Source of the DNA: Gammaproteobacteria bacterium | Lineage (GTDB): Bacteria > Pseudomonadota > Gammaproteobacteria > SURF-13 | Direction: 5' to 3' | Assembly (NCBI GenBank): GCA_030680605.1 | Contig: JAUXUQ010000007.1 | Location: 62,001-126,000, forward strand | DNA: 64,000 nucleotides | Shown here: positions 8,438 to 18,840 of the stretch, one piece after another | How positions within the stretch are numbered: the stretch's first letter is position 1 | Layout: each line of letters starts with the position of its first letter | The notes under the pieces: generated by a model | What the model saw: only the letters and a program-made list of their open reading frames with translations | The model's database searches: none | Told to the model about the DNA's origin: nothing | Made by a program: the position numbers and the translations under genes

Positions 8438-10608
8438 TGCATATTATCTCCGCCATGTGTGCCGTGGGACACGGTACTGGTCTCGCGTAACAGTACGCAG
8501 GAACGGCCCGCGAGTGGATATGCCTGCCCCGGCATGGTGAGTCCATCTCGTTCCAGTCCCGCACCCCGACTCGTGTCGAACTCCCGCAGCCATCCTGTAT
8601 CCGGTTTGAAGCCGGGCACCACAAATGGCACTACATCATGGTGCGCATTGAGCAGGAGTATGAAGCTGTCATCCTCCAGCGGCACGCCGCGCTCATCGAC
8701 GTCACTCACACCCTCGCCAGCGATATACAACCCCAGGCTGCGGGCATAAGATGCCTGCCATTCCTCGTCCGTCATTTCCTCACCGTCTGGCTTTAGCCAG
8801 ACGATATCCTTGAGGGCGCTGCCACGAATACGCCTGCCGTGAAAAAACGAGCGGCGGCGGAACACCGGATGTGACTTGCTCAAATCAATGACACGTCGCA
8901 CAAACTCAAACAGCTGCCTGTCTTCAGGCTTTATGTCCCAGCTTACCCAGCTGAGTTCGTTGTCCTGGCAGTAGGCATTATTGTTTCCCATTTGCGTGCG
9001 CCCTGCACAGTCGCCTGCAACAAACATCGGCACGCCCTGCGAGAGCAGCAGCGTCGCCATGAAATTACGTTTCTGTTGTGCGCGCAGGGCCGTAATTTCC
9101 GGGTCATCGGTTGGGCCCTCGACACCACAGTTCCAGCTCCGGTTGTTGTCGGTACCGTCGCGGCTGTCCTCACCATTCGCCTCATTATGTTTATGGTTGT
9201 AGCTCACGAGATCGTTGAGTGTGAAGCCGTCGTGCGCGGTAACGAAGTTAACGCTGGCATGAGGCCGACGCCCACTGTGCGCATACAGATCACTCGAGCC
9301 GGTCAGCCGGTGCGCAAGATCACCTATCAGCCCCCCCTCTCCCTTCCAGTAGGAGCGCACATCATCACGGTAACGGTCATTCCACTCCACCCAACCCACA
9401 GGGAAGTTGCCTACCTGATAGCCGCCCTCACCCAGATCCCATGGCTCGGCGATGAGTTTGACCTGGGACAGCACCGGGTCCTGGTGGATGATGTCAAAAA
9501 ATGCCCCCAGCCGGTCTACGTCATGCAGCTCACGCGCCAGCGCGCTGGCAAGATCAAAGCGGAATCCGTCCACATGCATCTCCTGCACCCAGTAGCGCAG
9601 GCTGTCCATGATCAACTGCAACACGCGCGGGTGCAGCATGTTGAGCGTGTTGCCACAACCGGTGTAATCCATGTAGTGACACGGATTATCGGCAACCAGC
9701 CGGTAATAGGCAGCGTTATCGATGCCCCGGAAGCTCAACGTGGGCCCGAGATGATTGCCCTCGGCGGTGTGGTTGTATACCACGTCCAGAATGACCTCGA
9801 TACCGGCTGAATGCAGCTTCTTGACCATCGTCTTGAACTCTGACACCAGACCGGTCGCCGAGTAGCGCGGCTCCGGCGCAAAGTAGCTTATCGAGTTGTA
9901 ACCCCAGTAATTACGCAGACCCTTTTCGGCCAGGTGGCGGTCGTCTACAAAGCCGTGTATCGGCATCAGCTCCACTGCCGTAACACCCAGCCGCTTCAGG
10001 TAATCAATGATGGGGGCGCTTGCCAGGCCCAGATAGGTACCTCGCAGTGTCTCCGGCACATCGGGATGCAGCTTGGTAAAGCCCTTCACATGCAGCTCGT
10101 AAATAATGGTGTCATGCCAGGGTATGCGCGGTGGCTTGTCATCGCCCCAGGTGAATGCGGGATCAATGACCTGGCACTTTGGCATGCCCGGTGCGCTGTC
10201 CCTCCGGTCAAGGACGAGGTCTGCACCACTGGCGCCGACACGATAGCCGAAATGGGCGTCGCTCCAGCGCAGCGCACCGACGATATCCTTTGCATAGGGA
10301 TCGAGCAACAGCTTGTTGGGGTTGAAACGGTGGCCTTCCGCAGGCTTGTAGGGTCCGTGTACGCGGTAGCCGTACGGTAACCCGGGGCGCGCATCCGGCA
10401 AGTAACAATGCCATACCTGATCCGTCTGCCAGCGCACGGGGATGCGGATGATCTCTCGCCGTCCCTTGTGATCAAACAGGCACAACTCTACCTTTTCCGC
10501 ATGCTCAGAGAACAGCGCAAAGTTCACACCCTCTCCATCCCACGTAGCACCCAGAGGATAAGGACGGCCTGGCCAAACACTGAGGTTGCTGGTCGTAAAC
10601 TGATACAT
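8434..10608 (-). CDS. glgX: Glycogen debranching enzyme GlgX (isoamylase-type)
   Basis: A 724-residue GH13_11 enzyme that hydrolyses alpha-1,6 branches in glycogen or limit dextrin. It has an N-terminal CBM48 (residues 10-150: [21 protein letters not shown]) and a (beta/alpha)8 domain with the nucleophile in DGFRFDLAS, the acid/base Glu in IAEPWDLG and the third acid in [12 protein letters not shown]. Length is typical. Released short linear maltodextrins would feed MalQ, TreY and TreZ encoded elsewhere in the window. The stop overlaps lapA (ATGA at 8434-8437). Confidence 0.96.
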   Translation of the reverse strand: MYQFTTSNLSVWPGRPYPLGATWDGEGVNFALFSEHAEKVELCLFDHKGRREIIRIPVRWQTDQVWHCYLPDARPGLPYGYRVHGPYKPAEGHRFNPNKLLLDPYAKDIVGALRWSDAHFGYRVGASGADLVLDRRDSAPGMPKCQVIDPAFTWGDDKPPRIPWHDTIIYELHVKGFTKLHPDVPETLRGTYLGLASAPIIDYLKRLGVTAVELMPIHGFVDDRHLAEKGLRNYWGYNSISYFAPEPRYSATGLVSEFKTMVKKLHSAGIEVILDVVYNHTAEGNHLGPTLSFRGIDNAAYYRLVADNPCHYMDYTGCGNTLNMLHPRVLQLIMDSLRYWVQEMHVDGFRFDLASALARELHDVDRLGAFFDIIHQDPVLSQVKLIAEPWDLGEGGYQVGNFPVGWVEWNDRYRDDVRSYWKGEGGLIGDLAHRLTGSSDLYAHSGRRPHASVNFVTAHDGFTLNDLVSYNHKHNEANGEDSRDGTDNNRSWNCGVEGPTDDPEITALRAQQKRNFMATLLLSQGVPMFVAGDCAGRTQMGNNNAYCQDNELSWVSWDIKPEDRQLFEFVRRVIDLSKSHPVFRRRSFFHGRRIRGSALKDIVWLKPDGEEMTDEEWQASYARSLGLYIAGEGVSDVDERGVPLEDDSFILLLNAHHDVVPFVVPGFKPDTGWLREFDTSRGAGLERDGLTMPGQAYPLAGRSCVLLRETSTVSHGTHGGDNMQ

Positions 10609-10651
10609 GTTGCTGATGTCTCTGATATATTATTTTGAATTGGCGCACGGC

Positions 10652-10690
10652 GGCAGACATCACGTTACCCGATGAAACGTGATGTCTGCC
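10652..10690. repeat. Perfect 15-bp inverted repeat upstream of glgX
   Basis: GGCAGACATCACGTT (10652-10666) and its exact complement (10676-10690) are separated by nine bases. It lies in the 144-base gap between the mechanosensitive-type gene (ends at 10753) and the glgX start (10608), both on the minus strand. Neither side has a T-run, so a classical intrinsic terminator is unlikely. It could be a regulator operator for glgX, a transcript-stabilising hairpin or a repeat-family member. Confidence 0.65.
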
Positions 10691-10752
10691 ACTTGCACTC
10701 CTTATTACAACAAACTCTATGGATACTGCCTTGGGCAGTCACCCCATATTGT

Positions 10753-11436
10753 TCAGCCATGCCCGGAATCATTGCGGTTAGGCCACCACCGCTCCAGCAG
10801 CCCTGCCGCCCACTTCTGGCCACCGATACCAAATGCTATCGCCAGCGCGAGCGCCACACCCGCCAACAGGATCAGGAAACTCTGCCGCACGATGTCCACA
10901 CCGATACTGATCTGGTCTAGCGCAATCAGCACCACGAAGATCAGCGTGGCAAAACGCGCCAGCCTGCCGAGCAGCTCTGCATCCTGTAACTCTACATTTT
11001 TACCAAAGGTAGTAACAGTAGCGTCTATAAAACGGGCAAAATAGGCACCAAATGCCAGCACCAATACTGCCACAATCACATTGGGGATAAACAACGTTAC
11101 CTTGCCAAGCAGATCGGTGACATGGGTCAGCCCAAGGCCATTGAAAGCCACTACCAGTGCCGCCAGAATCACCAGCCAGTAAATAAGCAACCCAAGAATA
11201 TCGACTGTATCTGTTTTGGCTCCACCCTGTTGTAAAAAGCCATCAACACCTGCGCGCTCTGTCAGCACCTGAAAATTGATTGCCCTGAGCGCCCTGACTA
11301 CGGCGAACCTGATAATCTTCGCGAACAGCCAACCTGCCACCAGTATGGCTATGGCAACGATCAACTTCGGCAGGAATTCACCCAACTGGATCATAAACAC
11401 ACGTACTGGCTCAAGCATAATATTGACCTGTTCCAT
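10753..11436 (-). CDS. Small-conductance mechanosensitive-type membrane protein (conserved TM-helix repeats)
   Basis: A 227-residue protein with a first hydrophobic helix and basic edge typical of this family (LPKLIVAIAILVAGWLFAKIIRFAVVRAL), then further hydrophobic segments around residues 80-105, 115-140, 160-180 and 185-205. The repeated pattern FIPNVIVAVLVLAFG resembles the conserved-TM-helix proteins that align with the MscS membrane part. It lacks the large cytoplasmic MscS domain. The start at 11436 has GGAGAG upstream. It sits between trehalose and glycogen genes, which fits a role in osmotic adaptation, but channel activity is not shown by sequence. Confidence 0.75.
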   Translation of the reverse strand: MEQVNIMLEPVRVFMIQLGEFLPKLIVAIAILVAGWLFAKIIRFAVVRALRAINFQVLTERAGVDGFLQQGGAKTDTVDILGLLIYWLVILAALVVAFNGLGLTHVTDLLGKVTLFIPNVIVAVLVLAFGAYFARFIDATVTTFGKNVELQDAELLGRLARFATLIFVVLIALDQISIGVDIVRQSFLILLAGVALALAIAFGIGGQKWAAGLLERWWPNRNDSGHG

Positions 11437-11498
11437 CGCTCTCTCCTTCACTTGGTTTGATATTCACAGCCGGCATCCAGAGCCTTGCTGCGGACCCC

Positions 11499-11516
11499 TG
11501 CTGACCCCCGTCAGCA
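11499..11516. repeat. Short inverted repeat between treS/mak and the channel-like gene
   Basis: TGCTGAC, a four-base loop and GTCAGCA lie in the 106-base gap after the treS/maltokinase stop. The stem is followed on the minus strand by no T-run. It could mark the 3' end of the glgB-glgE-treS transcript or shield the next ribosome site; evidence is weak. Confidence 0.35.
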
Positions 11517-11542
11517 TTGCATTGTACTCCTTGAACTTTACT

Positions 11543-14500
11543 CTATTTGCCCTGGTTCACCACTTCCAGTATCCCGCGCAACGGGATAGCCACCCATTCA
11601 GGCCGATTGGCAAGTTCATAACGTAACTCATACAAGGCCTTCTCCAGCACAAACAACTCCAGCAGCTGTTTCGCGTCTCCCCATGCCCCATAAAGCCCGG
11701 AGTCACGCGTAGTTTCTTCATAAGCATCAAGAAAAGCCCGCCGTACCTCAGCCTCCCATATCTTCCCGTATGGCTGGAAGGCGGCAAAATCATCTGGCCG
11801 TTCGGTGCTGAGGCGAGCAAGCATGGTATACAAGGCATAATTGAATGAGCGCAGCATACCGGCGACATCTTTCAGTGAGGAATGCTTCTGGCGACGTTCA
11901 CTCAACGGCCGTGCTGGTTCGCCTTCAAAATCAATAATCATGAAGTCATTTTCAACCAGCAACACCTGTCCCAGATGATAGTCCCCGTGGTAGCGGGTCT
12001 TGATTGCGGCGACTCGCGATGGCACACAGGTCTCAATGTGTTTGAGCATATCCTTGCGCCTTGATAGCAGGCTATCCGCAACGGCTTGCACTTCTACATC
12101 CAGACTGGAACGATTGCGCTCAAGCTGGTCCAGCGTTGCTACCGCCTCTTCGCGTACCTGCCGCATCCAGACATCCAGGTCGTCCTGCTCGATCGGCTCC
12201 GGGTCAAAGGCCGGATCACCTGTTGTAATAGACAGGGCCTTGTGCAACTCAGCAGTACGTACACCCAGCGTATGCACCAGGGCCAGATAGCCGCCATGCG
12301 CCTCGCCGGACAATTCAGCCTCTGTGCAGCTACAACTGTACTCCAGAAAACGCTCCAGATAATTCAGCGTTGTGCTCCAGCCGTCACCCTGATTGCTGAC
12401 GTAACCCTGCAGTACTGCCAACGTGCATTTGCTGCCGTCTTCAACCTCATACTCGACCACCCCAGCCACGGGCACGGCGTGCTTGAAGTGGGCAACTTCC
12501 GTCAGAAAGCGGCCTATTTCAACTTCGGGATTAGTCCCTGTGTGCAGTCGCCGGTACCCCTTGAGGAAGAGATTATCGCCCAGCTGTACCGTAGTATTAC
12601 TGCTCTGAGCTCCTGGCGTATGCATGGTCAAGCCGGAGATGTCTTCGCCCACCAGCTTGGCAAATACACTGGTAGGCAGAAAGTTGATGAGGCCTCTTTC
12701 GCTCACCAACTTGAATCCTTCACTCATGGCCTCTACCAGAGCACGGCAGAACTCTACGTCAGCAAAGGCATCACCCATAATACCGATACGCGCTTGCTGG
12801 CGTACCCTGGCTATTGTGGCCGGCATCAGCCTGTCCATGCGTTCGTCGTCATCCTCCCATGCCAGTGCCAGCGGCAGAAAGTACATTGATGCGTCTGCTG
12901 CGGCAGCGCCCTCTACGCGGAAGATACCCATCAGCCAGTTGGCTTGTTCACCACCCCACTCAACATGGTCCGTCAGTGCTACACACTGGGTAGCCACGTC
13001 CTTGGCTGCATACCAGCGTTGGCCTGCAACAAAATGCGGCAGCACTTCTGTCTCAAGTTGTTCCCGGGCCTTCTCCGCCATGACAATGCGCCAGGGAATG
13101 ACGCGGTCACGGAAAAAGCTGAGCCAGCCATCGAACAACACCACCACCGGCAGCTCCTCGCGCTGCAAACGCTCCTCATGCCACTCGGGCACTTCCCCAC
13201 CCTTGGCAAGGCGGAACCAGTAAAACCCATAGCCCGGCAGCGTCAGCAGATAAGGCAATTCGCCAATGGGTGGGAAAGGCGTACGCCCCATCAGTTCCAG
13301 CGGCACACTACCCTTGTAGTTTGAAAGATCCAGCTCCACAGGCTGCGCCGTGCGCGCAAGGTTATTCACGCAGAGCGTGACTTCTGAATCGTACTCCCGC
13401 AGAAAGGCGAGGATCTTGCGGTTTCCTGGTCGCAAAAAGATCAGTTTGCCGCGACCAAACGCCTGGTAGGTTTTGCGCACTGCCAACAGGCGTCGCATCC
13501 AGTTAAGCAGTGACGAAGGATCACGCAATTGTGCCTCCACGTTCACCGCCTCATAACCACGCACGGGATCCATAACCGGAGGAAGGAACAGGCGCTGCGG
13601 GTCAGCGCGGGAAAAGCCTGCGTTACGGTCGGGGCTCCACTGCATCGGTGTACGCACACCATTACGGTCACCGAGATAAATGTTGTCACCCATGCCTATC
13701 TCATCGCCATAATAGATAATGGGCGAGCCCGGCATGGACAATAACAGGCTGTTCATCAGCTTGATCTTCTCGTGATCGTTGTCCATCAGTGGCCCCAACC
13801 GGCGCCGGATACCCAAATTGATGCGCGCGCGCGTATCAGCAGCGTACATCTGATACATATAATCACGCTCTTTACTGGTAACCATCTCGAGCGTGAGCTC
13901 ATCATGGTTGCGGAGAAAGATCGCCCATTGTGAGTTGGCTGGTATCTCGGGCGTTTGTTGCATGATCTCTACTATTGGATGCCGGTCCTCCTGGGCAATT
14001 GCCATGTACATGCGCGGCATCAGGGGGAAATGGTAGGCCATGTGACATTCGTCACCTTCGCCAAAATAGCCACGCACCTCCTCCGGCCACTGATTTGCCT
14101 CGGCGAGGAACATGCGGTTCTTGTAGTGCTTGTCCAGTTCTGCCCGCATGTATTTTATGACTTCATGCGTCTCCGGAAGATTTTCATTTGTTGTGCCTTC
14201 ACGCACACATAGATAGGGGATGGCGTCGAGACGTACGCCATCAACGCCGATATCGAACCAAAAACGCATCACCCGCATCACCGCCTTCACGACATGGGGG
14301 TTATTGTGATTAAGATCCGGCTGGTGGGAGAAGAAGCGATGCCAGTAATAAGCCTTGGCTACATCATCCCAGGCCCAGTTTGATTTTTCGGTATCGCTGA
14401 ATATGATCCGGGTGTCTTCAAACTTCTTTACCGTGTCGCTCCATACGTAATAATCACGTTTGGCAGAGCCGGGAGGCGCATGACGAGCCGACTGAAACCA

Positions 14501-14866
14501 TGGGTGTTGATCAGATGTGTGGTTGACCACCAGCTCCGTGATCACGCGCAAACCACGACGATGGGCCTCGCTTATCAGGGTGCGAAAATCCGCCATCGTC
14601 CCGTAGTCGGGGTGAACGTTACGGTAATCGGATATGTCGTAACCATCGTCACGTTGCGGCGAGGGATAAAACGGCAGCAGCCAGATCGTGTTTACACCCA
14701 GATCGTTAATATAATCCAGCTTCGATATCAGCCCGGCAAAGTCCCCCACCCCGTCACCGTTGCTGTCCATGAAGGCTTTTACATGCACCTCATAGATAAT
14801 GGCGTCCTTATACCACAAGGGATCGTCACTGATCGCCGAGGAAACCTGTTTGGCTTTAGCGTGCAT
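11543..14866 (-). CDS. treS: Trehalose synthase-maltokinase fusion (TreS-Mak/Pep2)
   Basis: A 1107-residue bifunctional enzyme. Residues 1 to about 560 are a GH13_16 trehalose synthase that interconverts maltose and trehalose (nucleophile DGVRLDAIPYL, Glu in FLAEANQWP, Asp in FLRNHDELTLEM). From about residue 600 (FVAGQRWYAAK) it is a maltokinase that makes maltose-1-phosphate with ATP; the kinase motif HGDYHLGQV (about residue 960) and the following FMIIDFEGEP are both present. The product is the donor for GlgE, encoded 9 bases upstream in the same operon. The fusion is a known form in GlgE-pathway bacteria. Both halves appear intact. Confidence 0.95.
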   Translation of the reverse strand: MHAKAKQVSSAISDDPLWYKDAIIYEVHVKAFMDSNGDGVGDFAGLISKLDYINDLGVNTIWLLPFYPSPQRDDGYDISDYRNVHPDYGTMADFRTLISEAHRRGLRVITELVVNHTSDQHPWFQSARHAPPGSAKRDYYVWSDTVKKFEDTRIIFSDTEKSNWAWDDVAKAYYWHRFFSHQPDLNHNNPHVVKAVMRVMRFWFDIGVDGVRLDAIPYLCVREGTTNENLPETHEVIKYMRAELDKHYKNRMFLAEANQWPEEVRGYFGEGDECHMAYHFPLMPRMYMAIAQEDRHPIVEIMQQTPEIPANSQWAIFLRNHDELTLEMVTSKERDYMYQMYAADTRARINLGIRRRLGPLMDNDHEKIKLMNSLLLSMPGSPIIYYGDEIGMGDNIYLGDRNGVRTPMQWSPDRNAGFSRADPQRLFLPPVMDPVRGYEAVNVEAQLRDPSSLLNWMRRLLAVRKTYQAFGRGKLIFLRPGNRKILAFLREYDSEVTLCVNNLARTAQPVELDLSNYKGSVPLELMGRTPFPPIGELPYLLTLPGYGFYWFRLAKGGEVPEWHEERLQREELPVVVLFDGWLSFFRDRVIPWRIVMAEKAREQLETEVLPHFVAGQRWYAAKDVATQCVALTDHVEWGGEQANWLMGIFRVEGAAAADASMYFLPLALAWEDDDERMDRLMPATIARVRQQARIGIMGDAFADVEFCRALVEAMSEGFKLVSERGLINFLPTSVFAKLVGEDISGLTMHTPGAQSSNTTVQLGDNLFLKGYRRLHTGTNPEVEIGRFLTEVAHFKHAVPVAGVVEYEVEDGSKCTLAVLQGYVSNQGDGWSTTLNYLERFLEYSCSCTEAELSGEAHGGYLALVHTLGVRTAELHKALSITTGDPAFDPEPIEQDDLDVWMRQVREEAVATLDQLERNRSSLDVEVQAVADSLLSRRKDMLKHIETCVPSRVAAIKTRYHGDYHLGQVLLVENDFMIIDFEGEPARPLSERRQKHSSLKDVAGMLRSFNYALYTMLARLSTERPDDFAAFQPYGKIWEAEVRRAFLDAYEETTRDSGLYGAWGDAKQLLELFVLEKALYELRYELANRPEWVAIPLRGILEVVNQGK

Positions 14867-14875
14867 CCGGCAATC

Positions 14876-16885
14876 CTACAGATAGTAGTCAAAATCGCGT
14901 TCGTTATGCACATGCCGACGCAGGCGAAATACATGTGCAGGCGCAGCATGCGGATCCAACTGCACATAATTGCGTGCACCATGCCAGAGATAACGCACAT
15001 CGGTAAGTAAGTCGTGCATTTGATACGGGCCATCGCCCGTGATCCCGAAGCGCGCCGGTGGGAGATCGATCCAGCCGGACTGTGTGTGATACGGGTCGAG
15101 ATTAACCACAACCAGTATGACCTCACTGGCATCATCGACGGCCTTGCTGTAGCAGAGCAGGTTATCGTTATCCACACCATGAAATTGCAGGCTCCAGTCA
15201 CTCTGCAACGCCGCATTATCGCGCCGTATACTGTTAAGCCGCGCAATCAGGGCGCTCAGGCTGTCAGTACGGGTGGTATCCCACTGCATCAGTTGATATT
15301 TTTCGGAATTGTTATATTCCTCTGCACCCGGCTTATGCGTCTGGTCATCGGCGAGCTCGAAGGCCGGCCCATAGATACCGTAGTTGGCAGAAAGCGTAGC
15401 CGCCAATATCTGTCTGATCATGAACGCCGGACGACCGCCATATTGGAGATACTCACTCAGAATATCCGGTGTATTGGGCCAGACATTGGGCCGGAAATAC
15501 TCGCGTGATTCAGAGCTTGCGAGCTCAGTGAAATATTCGGTCAGCTCCCCCCGGGTATTGCGCCAGGTGAAATAGGTGTATGACTGCGAGAACCCGAGCT
15601 TGGCCAGGCAATGCATCACCTTGGGGCGGGTAAAGGCCTCGGCCAGAAAAATAACCTCGGGGTGTTTACGCGTTATTTCGTCTATCACCCACTCCCAGAA
15701 GGCGAATGATTTCGTATGCGGATTATCAACGCGAAATATATACACGCCCTGATCGATCCAGAACTGAAATACACTCTTTAATTCCTGCCACAGGCCTTCC
15801 CATGCCTCGGTCTCAAAATCGAATGGGTAGATATCCTGATATTTCTTGGGCGGGTTTTCCGCGTACTGGATACTCCCATCGGGGCGCTTGCGGAACCATT
15901 CCGGGTGCTCTTTCACATAGGGATGATCCGGGGCGCACTGAAAGGCAATATCAAGCGCAAGTTCCATACCCAGTGCTTCGGCACGTTTGCGGAAGGCTGA
16001 AAAATCCTCCAGGGTGCCAAGCTCAGGATGCAGGGATTTGTGCCCGCCCTCCTTGCTGCCAATGGCCCATGGGCTGCCTACATCATCCGCCGTCGCCGCC
16101 AGGATGTTGTTTTTACCCTTGCGAAAACTATGGCCAATGGGATGCACCGGTGGGAGATACACAACGTCAAAACCCATGCGAGCAACATACTCAAGCTGGG
16201 CCATGCATGTTTTGAAACTGCCATGCTGTCCTTCGCCGCCAAACGAGCGCGGGAAGAACTCATACCAGGCGCCGAAGCGTGCCCGTTCGCGGTCGACGCG
16301 GACCCTGAGTTCTGTACCGTAATGCGTCTCGAAGCGCCTGTCCGCGCAGGTATACATGAGGCGGGACAATTCCTCATCCTGCGCCAAGGTACGTTTTTCA
16401 CTCGCATCGCGTTTGCTGCTCAACCCCCTGACGGTTGCCTCGAGGTGACTCGCGTCCTTGCCCGTGGCACGCGCAGCAGCGGCAGCAACCAGCGCTGCAC
16501 CGGCTCGATAATCGAGCTCGGTATCTTCGTTCACAGCGATACGCTTGCCGAGGTCCCGCCGCCAGGACTCGAAGTGATCCACCCAGGCACAAACGCTGTA
16601 GCGGTAAAATCCGGTTTGAGACACGCTGAAGAATGCTGCCCAGCGGTCATTGCCCAAGGGGACCATGGGCAGCTCGAACCACTTGCCCTCCGATTCATAC
16701 TGGTAGCGCAGTACGCACATGATTGCGTCATGCCCGTCAGTAAAGGCATCCACCTCTACCCCAACCTTTTCGCCAACAACACGCTTTATGGGGTAACGCC
16801 CACCATCGACCTGTGGCGTCAGTGTTTCTATCACAACACGCTGACGAGCCTCTGCGGGCAAACTGCGCGCAACCGGCTTGGCCAT
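14876..16885 (-). CDS. glgE: Alpha-1,4-glucan:maltose-1-phosphate maltosyltransferase GlgE
   Basis: A 669-residue GH13_3 transferase that moves maltosyl units from maltose-1-phosphate to a growing alpha-1,4-glucan. The nucleophile motif is VDNPHTKSFAFWEW and the acid/base Glu lies in IFLAEAFTRP, both diagnostic of GlgE. The N-terminal domain (about 1-170) and central catalytic domain are complete. The ATG at 16885 shares a base with the glgB stop (TAATG) and is preceded by a G-rich ribosome site (AGGGGGG), so it is preferred to the in-frame codon at 16918. The operon order is glgB-glgE-treS/mak, which with the kinase half supplies the full GlgE pathway. Confidence 0.96.
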   Translation of the reverse strand: MAKPVARSLPAEARQRVVIETLTPQVDGGRYPIKRVVGEKVGVEVDAFTDGHDAIMCVLRYQYESEGKWFELPMVPLGNDRWAAFFSVSQTGFYRYSVCAWVDHFESWRRDLGKRIAVNEDTELDYRAGAALVAAAAARATGKDASHLEATVRGLSSKRDASEKRTLAQDEELSRLMYTCADRRFETHYGTELRVRVDRERARFGAWYEFFPRSFGGEGQHGSFKTCMAQLEYVARMGFDVVYLPPVHPIGHSFRKGKNNILAATADDVGSPWAIGSKEGGHKSLHPELGTLEDFSAFRKRAEALGMELALDIAFQCAPDHPYVKEHPEWFRKRPDGSIQYAENPPKKYQDIYPFDFETEAWEGLWQELKSVFQFWIDQGVYIFRVDNPHTKSFAFWEWVIDEITRKHPEVIFLAEAFTRPKVMHCLAKLGFSQSYTYFTWRNTRGELTEYFTELASSESREYFRPNVWPNTPDILSEYLQYGGRPAFMIRQILAATLSANYGIYGPAFELADDQTHKPGAEEYNNSEKYQLMQWDTTRTDSLSALIARLNSIRRDNAALQSDWSLQFHGVDNDNLLCYSKAVDDASEVILVVVNLDPYHTQSGWIDLPPARFGITGDGPYQMHDLLTDVRYLWHGARNYVQLDPHAAPAHVFRLRRHVHNERDFDYYL

Positions 16886-18840
16886 TACACACCCCCCTGC
16901 GAAGGCGCCTTGAGACACACCATGGCCAGCGGCGGCAAGGTCAGCGTGAGCGAGTGATACCGTTCCTGTACCTGCACAGGGGCAGAGTGCACCCCACCCT
17001 GATTGCCTTGTCCGCTGCCACCATAAAGACTGGCATCGCTATTCAGCAACTCGACCCAATACCCTTCACGCGGTACGCCGACACGATAGTTGTGGCGTGG
17101 CAGTGGCGTGAAATTACACACGACCAATACCATATCGTCTGGATTGCGCCCCTTGCGCAGGAAGCTCACGATACTCGCTTCCCAGCCATGCAGATCAACC
17201 CACTCAAAGCCCTCGGCCTGAAAGTCCTGCTCATGCAGCGCCCGTTCAGAGCGGTACAAATGATTCATGTCTTTTACGAATCGTTGCAAGCCCTGGTTAG
17301 GCGCATAATCCAGCAGATGCCAGTCCAGGCTATCGTCATGATTCCATTCACGCCACTGACCAAACTCCCCGCCCATGAACAAGAGCTTCTTGCCGGGGTG
17401 GGTATACTGATAGCCAAACAGCAGTCGCATATTTGCAAATTTCTGCCAATCATCCCCCGGCATTCTGCGCAGCAACGAACCCTTGCCGTGCACAACCTCA
17501 TCGTGCGATAGCGGCAACGTAAAGTTTTCGTTGAAGGCATACCAGATACTGAAGGAAATCTGGTCGTGGTGGTATTTGCGGTACACCGGATCACGCCCGA
17601 TGTAGGCAAGCGTATCGTGCATCCAGCCCATATTCCATTTCATGCCAAATCCCAATCCGCCCAGATAAGTGGGCCGCGACACCATCGGCCAGGCCGTCGA
17701 TTCTTCGGCGATGGTCTGTACATCAGGGTGGTCGCGGTATATCGCCTCGTTGAGATCACGCATGAATTCTATCGCGTGAATGTCTTCCCGGCCCCCATAT
17801 TCATTGGGTATCCACTCACCCTCCTTGCGCGCATAATCGAGATAAAGCATGGAGGCCACGGCGTCCACCCGCAAACCATCAATGTGATAGCGATCCAGCC
17901 AGAAAAGCGCGCTCGAGATCAAAATAGAACGTACTTCGTGGCGACCATAGTTGAAGATGCTCGACTTCCACTCCGGATGGTAGCCACGCTTGGGGTCAGC
18001 GTGTTCAAACAGGTAGGTGCCGTCGAAATACACCAGCCCGTGCTCGTCGGTCGGGAAGTGTGAAGGCACCCAGTCAAGTACCACACCAACGCCATTCTGA
18101 TGCAGGCAGTCGATAAGGTACATGCAGTCCTGCGGCGTACCGTAACGCGCCGTAGGTACAAAATATCCCGTGGTCTGATAACCCCATGAACCGTAAAACG
18201 GGTGTTCGGTCACCGGCATCAGTTCGACATGGGTGAAGCCCATATCACGCACATAGTCGGTCAGTTGCTGCGCCTGCTCCCGGTAGGTGAGAAAGCGGTT
18301 GTCTTCATTCGGTACGCGACGCCAAGAACCCAGATGCGCCTCGTATATCCCCCACGGTGCATCCAGCGCATTTACCTGCGCACGCGTATCCATCCATGCC
18401 TTGTCACCCCAGGCGTAGTCCGTATCCCATACTATCGAGGCCGTCTTAGGCGGCATCTCGCTGCGCATGGCGAAGGGGTCTGCCTTATTCACCTGATAGT
18501 TGTTGTAGCGCGATGAAATGCGATATTTATAACAGGTACCGGCGCCGATAGCTCCTACAAATCCCTCCCAAATACCCGAGCCATCGTCACGCATACGCAA
18601 TGGGTGCGCACCGCTATTCCAGCCGTTGAAATCGCCGATAACAGAAACGCCCTTGGCATTAGGTGCCCACACCGCAAAATGCACACCGTCCACACCTTGT
18701 ACGCTGATACGATGCGCACCCAGCTTCTCATGTAAACGGAAATGCTTACCCTGGCGGAAAAGATAGATGTCATGCTCGGTGAGCAAGCCAACACCGTATA
18801 TCACGCGCTCGGCTGAATCGTGTGCTGTCGTCGTTCCCAT
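16885..18840 (-). CDS. glgB: 1,4-alpha-glucan branching enzyme GlgB
   Basis: A 651-residue GH13_9 branching enzyme with a CBM48 (about residues 25-120, GVHFAVWAPNAKGVSVIGDFNGW) and a catalytic domain with nucleophile DGLRVDAVASMLYLDY, Glu in TIAEESTAWP and Asp in LPLSHDEVVHG. It lacks the extra N1 module of longer GlgB proteins, a common short form. AGAGGA lies seven bases before the ATG. It is first in the glgB-glgE-treS/mak operon and would introduce alpha-1,6 branches into the GlgE polymer. Confidence 0.96.
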   Translation of the reverse strand: MGTTTAHDSAERVIYGVGLLTEHDIYLFRQGKHFRLHEKLGAHRISVQGVDGVHFAVWAPNAKGVSVIGDFNGWNSGAHPLRMRDDGSGIWEGFVGAIGAGTCYKYRISSRYNNYQVNKADPFAMRSEMPPKTASIVWDTDYAWGDKAWMDTRAQVNALDAPWGIYEAHLGSWRRVPNEDNRFLTYREQAQQLTDYVRDMGFTHVELMPVTEHPFYGSWGYQTTGYFVPTARYGTPQDCMYLIDCLHQNGVGVVLDWVPSHFPTDEHGLVYFDGTYLFEHADPKRGYHPEWKSSIFNYGRHEVRSILISSALFWLDRYHIDGLRVDAVASMLYLDYARKEGEWIPNEYGGREDIHAIEFMRDLNEAIYRDHPDVQTIAEESTAWPMVSRPTYLGGLGFGMKWNMGWMHDTLAYIGRDPVYRKYHHDQISFSIWYAFNENFTLPLSHDEVVHGKGSLLRRMPGDDWQKFANMRLLFGYQYTHPGKKLLFMGGEFGQWREWNHDDSLDWHLLDYAPNQGLQRFVKDMNHLYRSERALHEQDFQAEGFEWVDLHGWEASIVSFLRKGRNPDDMVLVVCNFTPLPRHNYRVGVPREGYWVELLNSDASLYGGSGQGNQGGVHSAPVQVQERYHSLTLTLPPLAMVCLKAPSQGGV

